In this document: positions 63,639-64,000 of the stretch, one piece after another | How the letters are laid out: the number at the start of each line of letters is the position of its first letter | How positions within the stretch are numbered: the stretch's first letter is position 1 | Notes under the pieces: model-generated | What the model saw: the letters and a program-made list of their open reading frames with translations, nothing else | The model's database searches: none | Told to the model about the DNA's origin: nothing | Assembly (NCBI RefSeq): GCF_901827205.1 | Contig: NZ_LR594675.1 | Coordinates: 4,960,001 to 5,024,000, forward strand | From: Variovorax sp. PBS-H4 | GTDB taxonomy: Bacteria; Pseudomonadota; Gammaproteobacteria; Burkholderiales; Burkholderiaceae_C | Direction of reading: 5' to 3' | DNA: 64,000 nt | Program-made: the position numbers and the translations under genes

Positions 63639-64000
63639 TCAGGCAGCGACCTTGTCCGCGACGTCCTTGTACTCCTCGATCTTGTCGAAGTTCAGGTACT
63701 GGTAGATCTGGTCACTCGACGCGTCGAGCACGCCTGTGCTGGCCATGTATTCCTCCTTCGTCGGGATGCGGCCCAGGCGCGAGCAGATGGCAGCCAGTTC
63801 GGCGCTGCCCAGATACACGTTGGTGTTCTTGCCCAGACGATTGGGAAAGTTGCGCGTGCTGGTCGACATGACCGTCGCGCCCTCGCGCACCTGCGCCTGG
63901 TTGCCCATGCACAACGAGCAGCCCGGCATCTCGGTACGCGCGCCCGCGTTGCCGAACACGCCGTAGTGGCCTTCCTCCGTCAGCTGCTGCGCGTCCATCT
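63639..64000 (-). CDS. acnB: aconitate hydratase B, C-terminal end (cut by window edge)
   Basis: The last ~120 residues of AcnB, the main TCA-cycle aconitase in proteobacteria. The cluster-binding EMPGCSLCMGNQAQV and the following STSTRNFPNRLGKNTNVYLG, AELAAICSRLGRIPTKEEYM and KIEEYKDVAD agree with AcnB rather than AcnA. The rest lies beyond 64000. Both aconitase types therefore sit within about 5 kb of each other. Confidence 0.93.
   Translation of the reverse strand, partial: MDAQQLTEEGHYGVFGNAGARTEMPGCSLCMGNQAQVREGATVMSTSTRNFPNRLGKNTNVYLGSAELAAICSRLGRIPTKEEYMASTGVLDASSDQIYQYLNFDKIEEYKDVADKVAA

Overview
The window is one chromosomal stretch of a GC-rich betaproteobacterium, most likely family Comamonadaceae (Variovorax/Ramlibacter-like). 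This rests on the protein families present (BPSS1780, DUF2782, DUF3579, SirB1, CobD/CbiB-like), on characteristic gene orders (rpsP-rimM-trmD-rplS, hda-pcnB-folK opposite purM, rpsT-DUF3579-argD-argF, polA-DUF2782-thrB) and on a uniformly GC-rich codon use. It is dense housekeeping DNA: about 60 protein genes, two tRNAs, no rRNA, no CRISPR array, no recognisable insertion sequence and no gene-free gap above 300 bases.

Layout. 1-2.9 kb: the end of a D-amino-acid dehydrogenase gene, then a LysR regulator and a secreted M20 peptidase. 2.9-10.5 kb: polA, DUF2782, thrB, a membrane protein and uvrD. 10.7-12.6 kb: an AT-richer orphan Ser/Thr protein kinase, the one gene that looks foreign. 12.8-20.6 kb: guaC, tRNA-Ala, an SDR, a beta-ketothiolase, tRNA-Lys, an aldehyde dehydrogenase, a DEAD-box helicase and oligoribonuclease. 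20.6-24.4 kb: a four-gene run of M48 protease, pterin dehydratase, rsgA and a glycosyltransferase. 24.4-29.5 kb: hisC, a CobD-like protein, a Nudix hydrolase and the rpsP-rimM-trmD-rplS translation operon. 29.7-36.4 kb: a GNAT, a small membrane protein, phosphate transport (DUF47/pit), folK, pcnB, hda and purM. 36.4-44.3 kb: an AI-2E-type permease, a glycosyltransferase plus glycogen-debranching-type enzyme pair, a VOC protein, SirB1, murJ and rpsT. 44.3-54 kb: DUF3579, argD-argF, putA and the kynurenine operon kynB-kynU-kynA. 54-59 kb: a SMI1/KNR4-like protein and the feo iron-uptake run behind a clear Fur-type palindrome. 59-64 kb: acnA, an XRE regulator, a pyridoxamine-oxidase-like protein and the C-terminal end of acnB.

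Connections. Tryptophan is opened to anthranilate by kynA, kynB and kynU, and proline is oxidised to glutamate by putA. Arginine synthesis uses argD and argF, and both aconitase types flank a small regulator/flavoprotein pair. Regulation visible in the DNA is limited to intrinsic terminators, one Fur-like operator, several TATAAT-type -10 boxes, and a repeated arrangement in which a -10-like hexamer lies 5-9 nt before a start codon that lacks a Shine-Dalgarno sequence, which suggests leaderless mRNAs. The best candidate for undescribed biology is the orphan kinase with its roughly 290-residue N-terminal region of unknown family.
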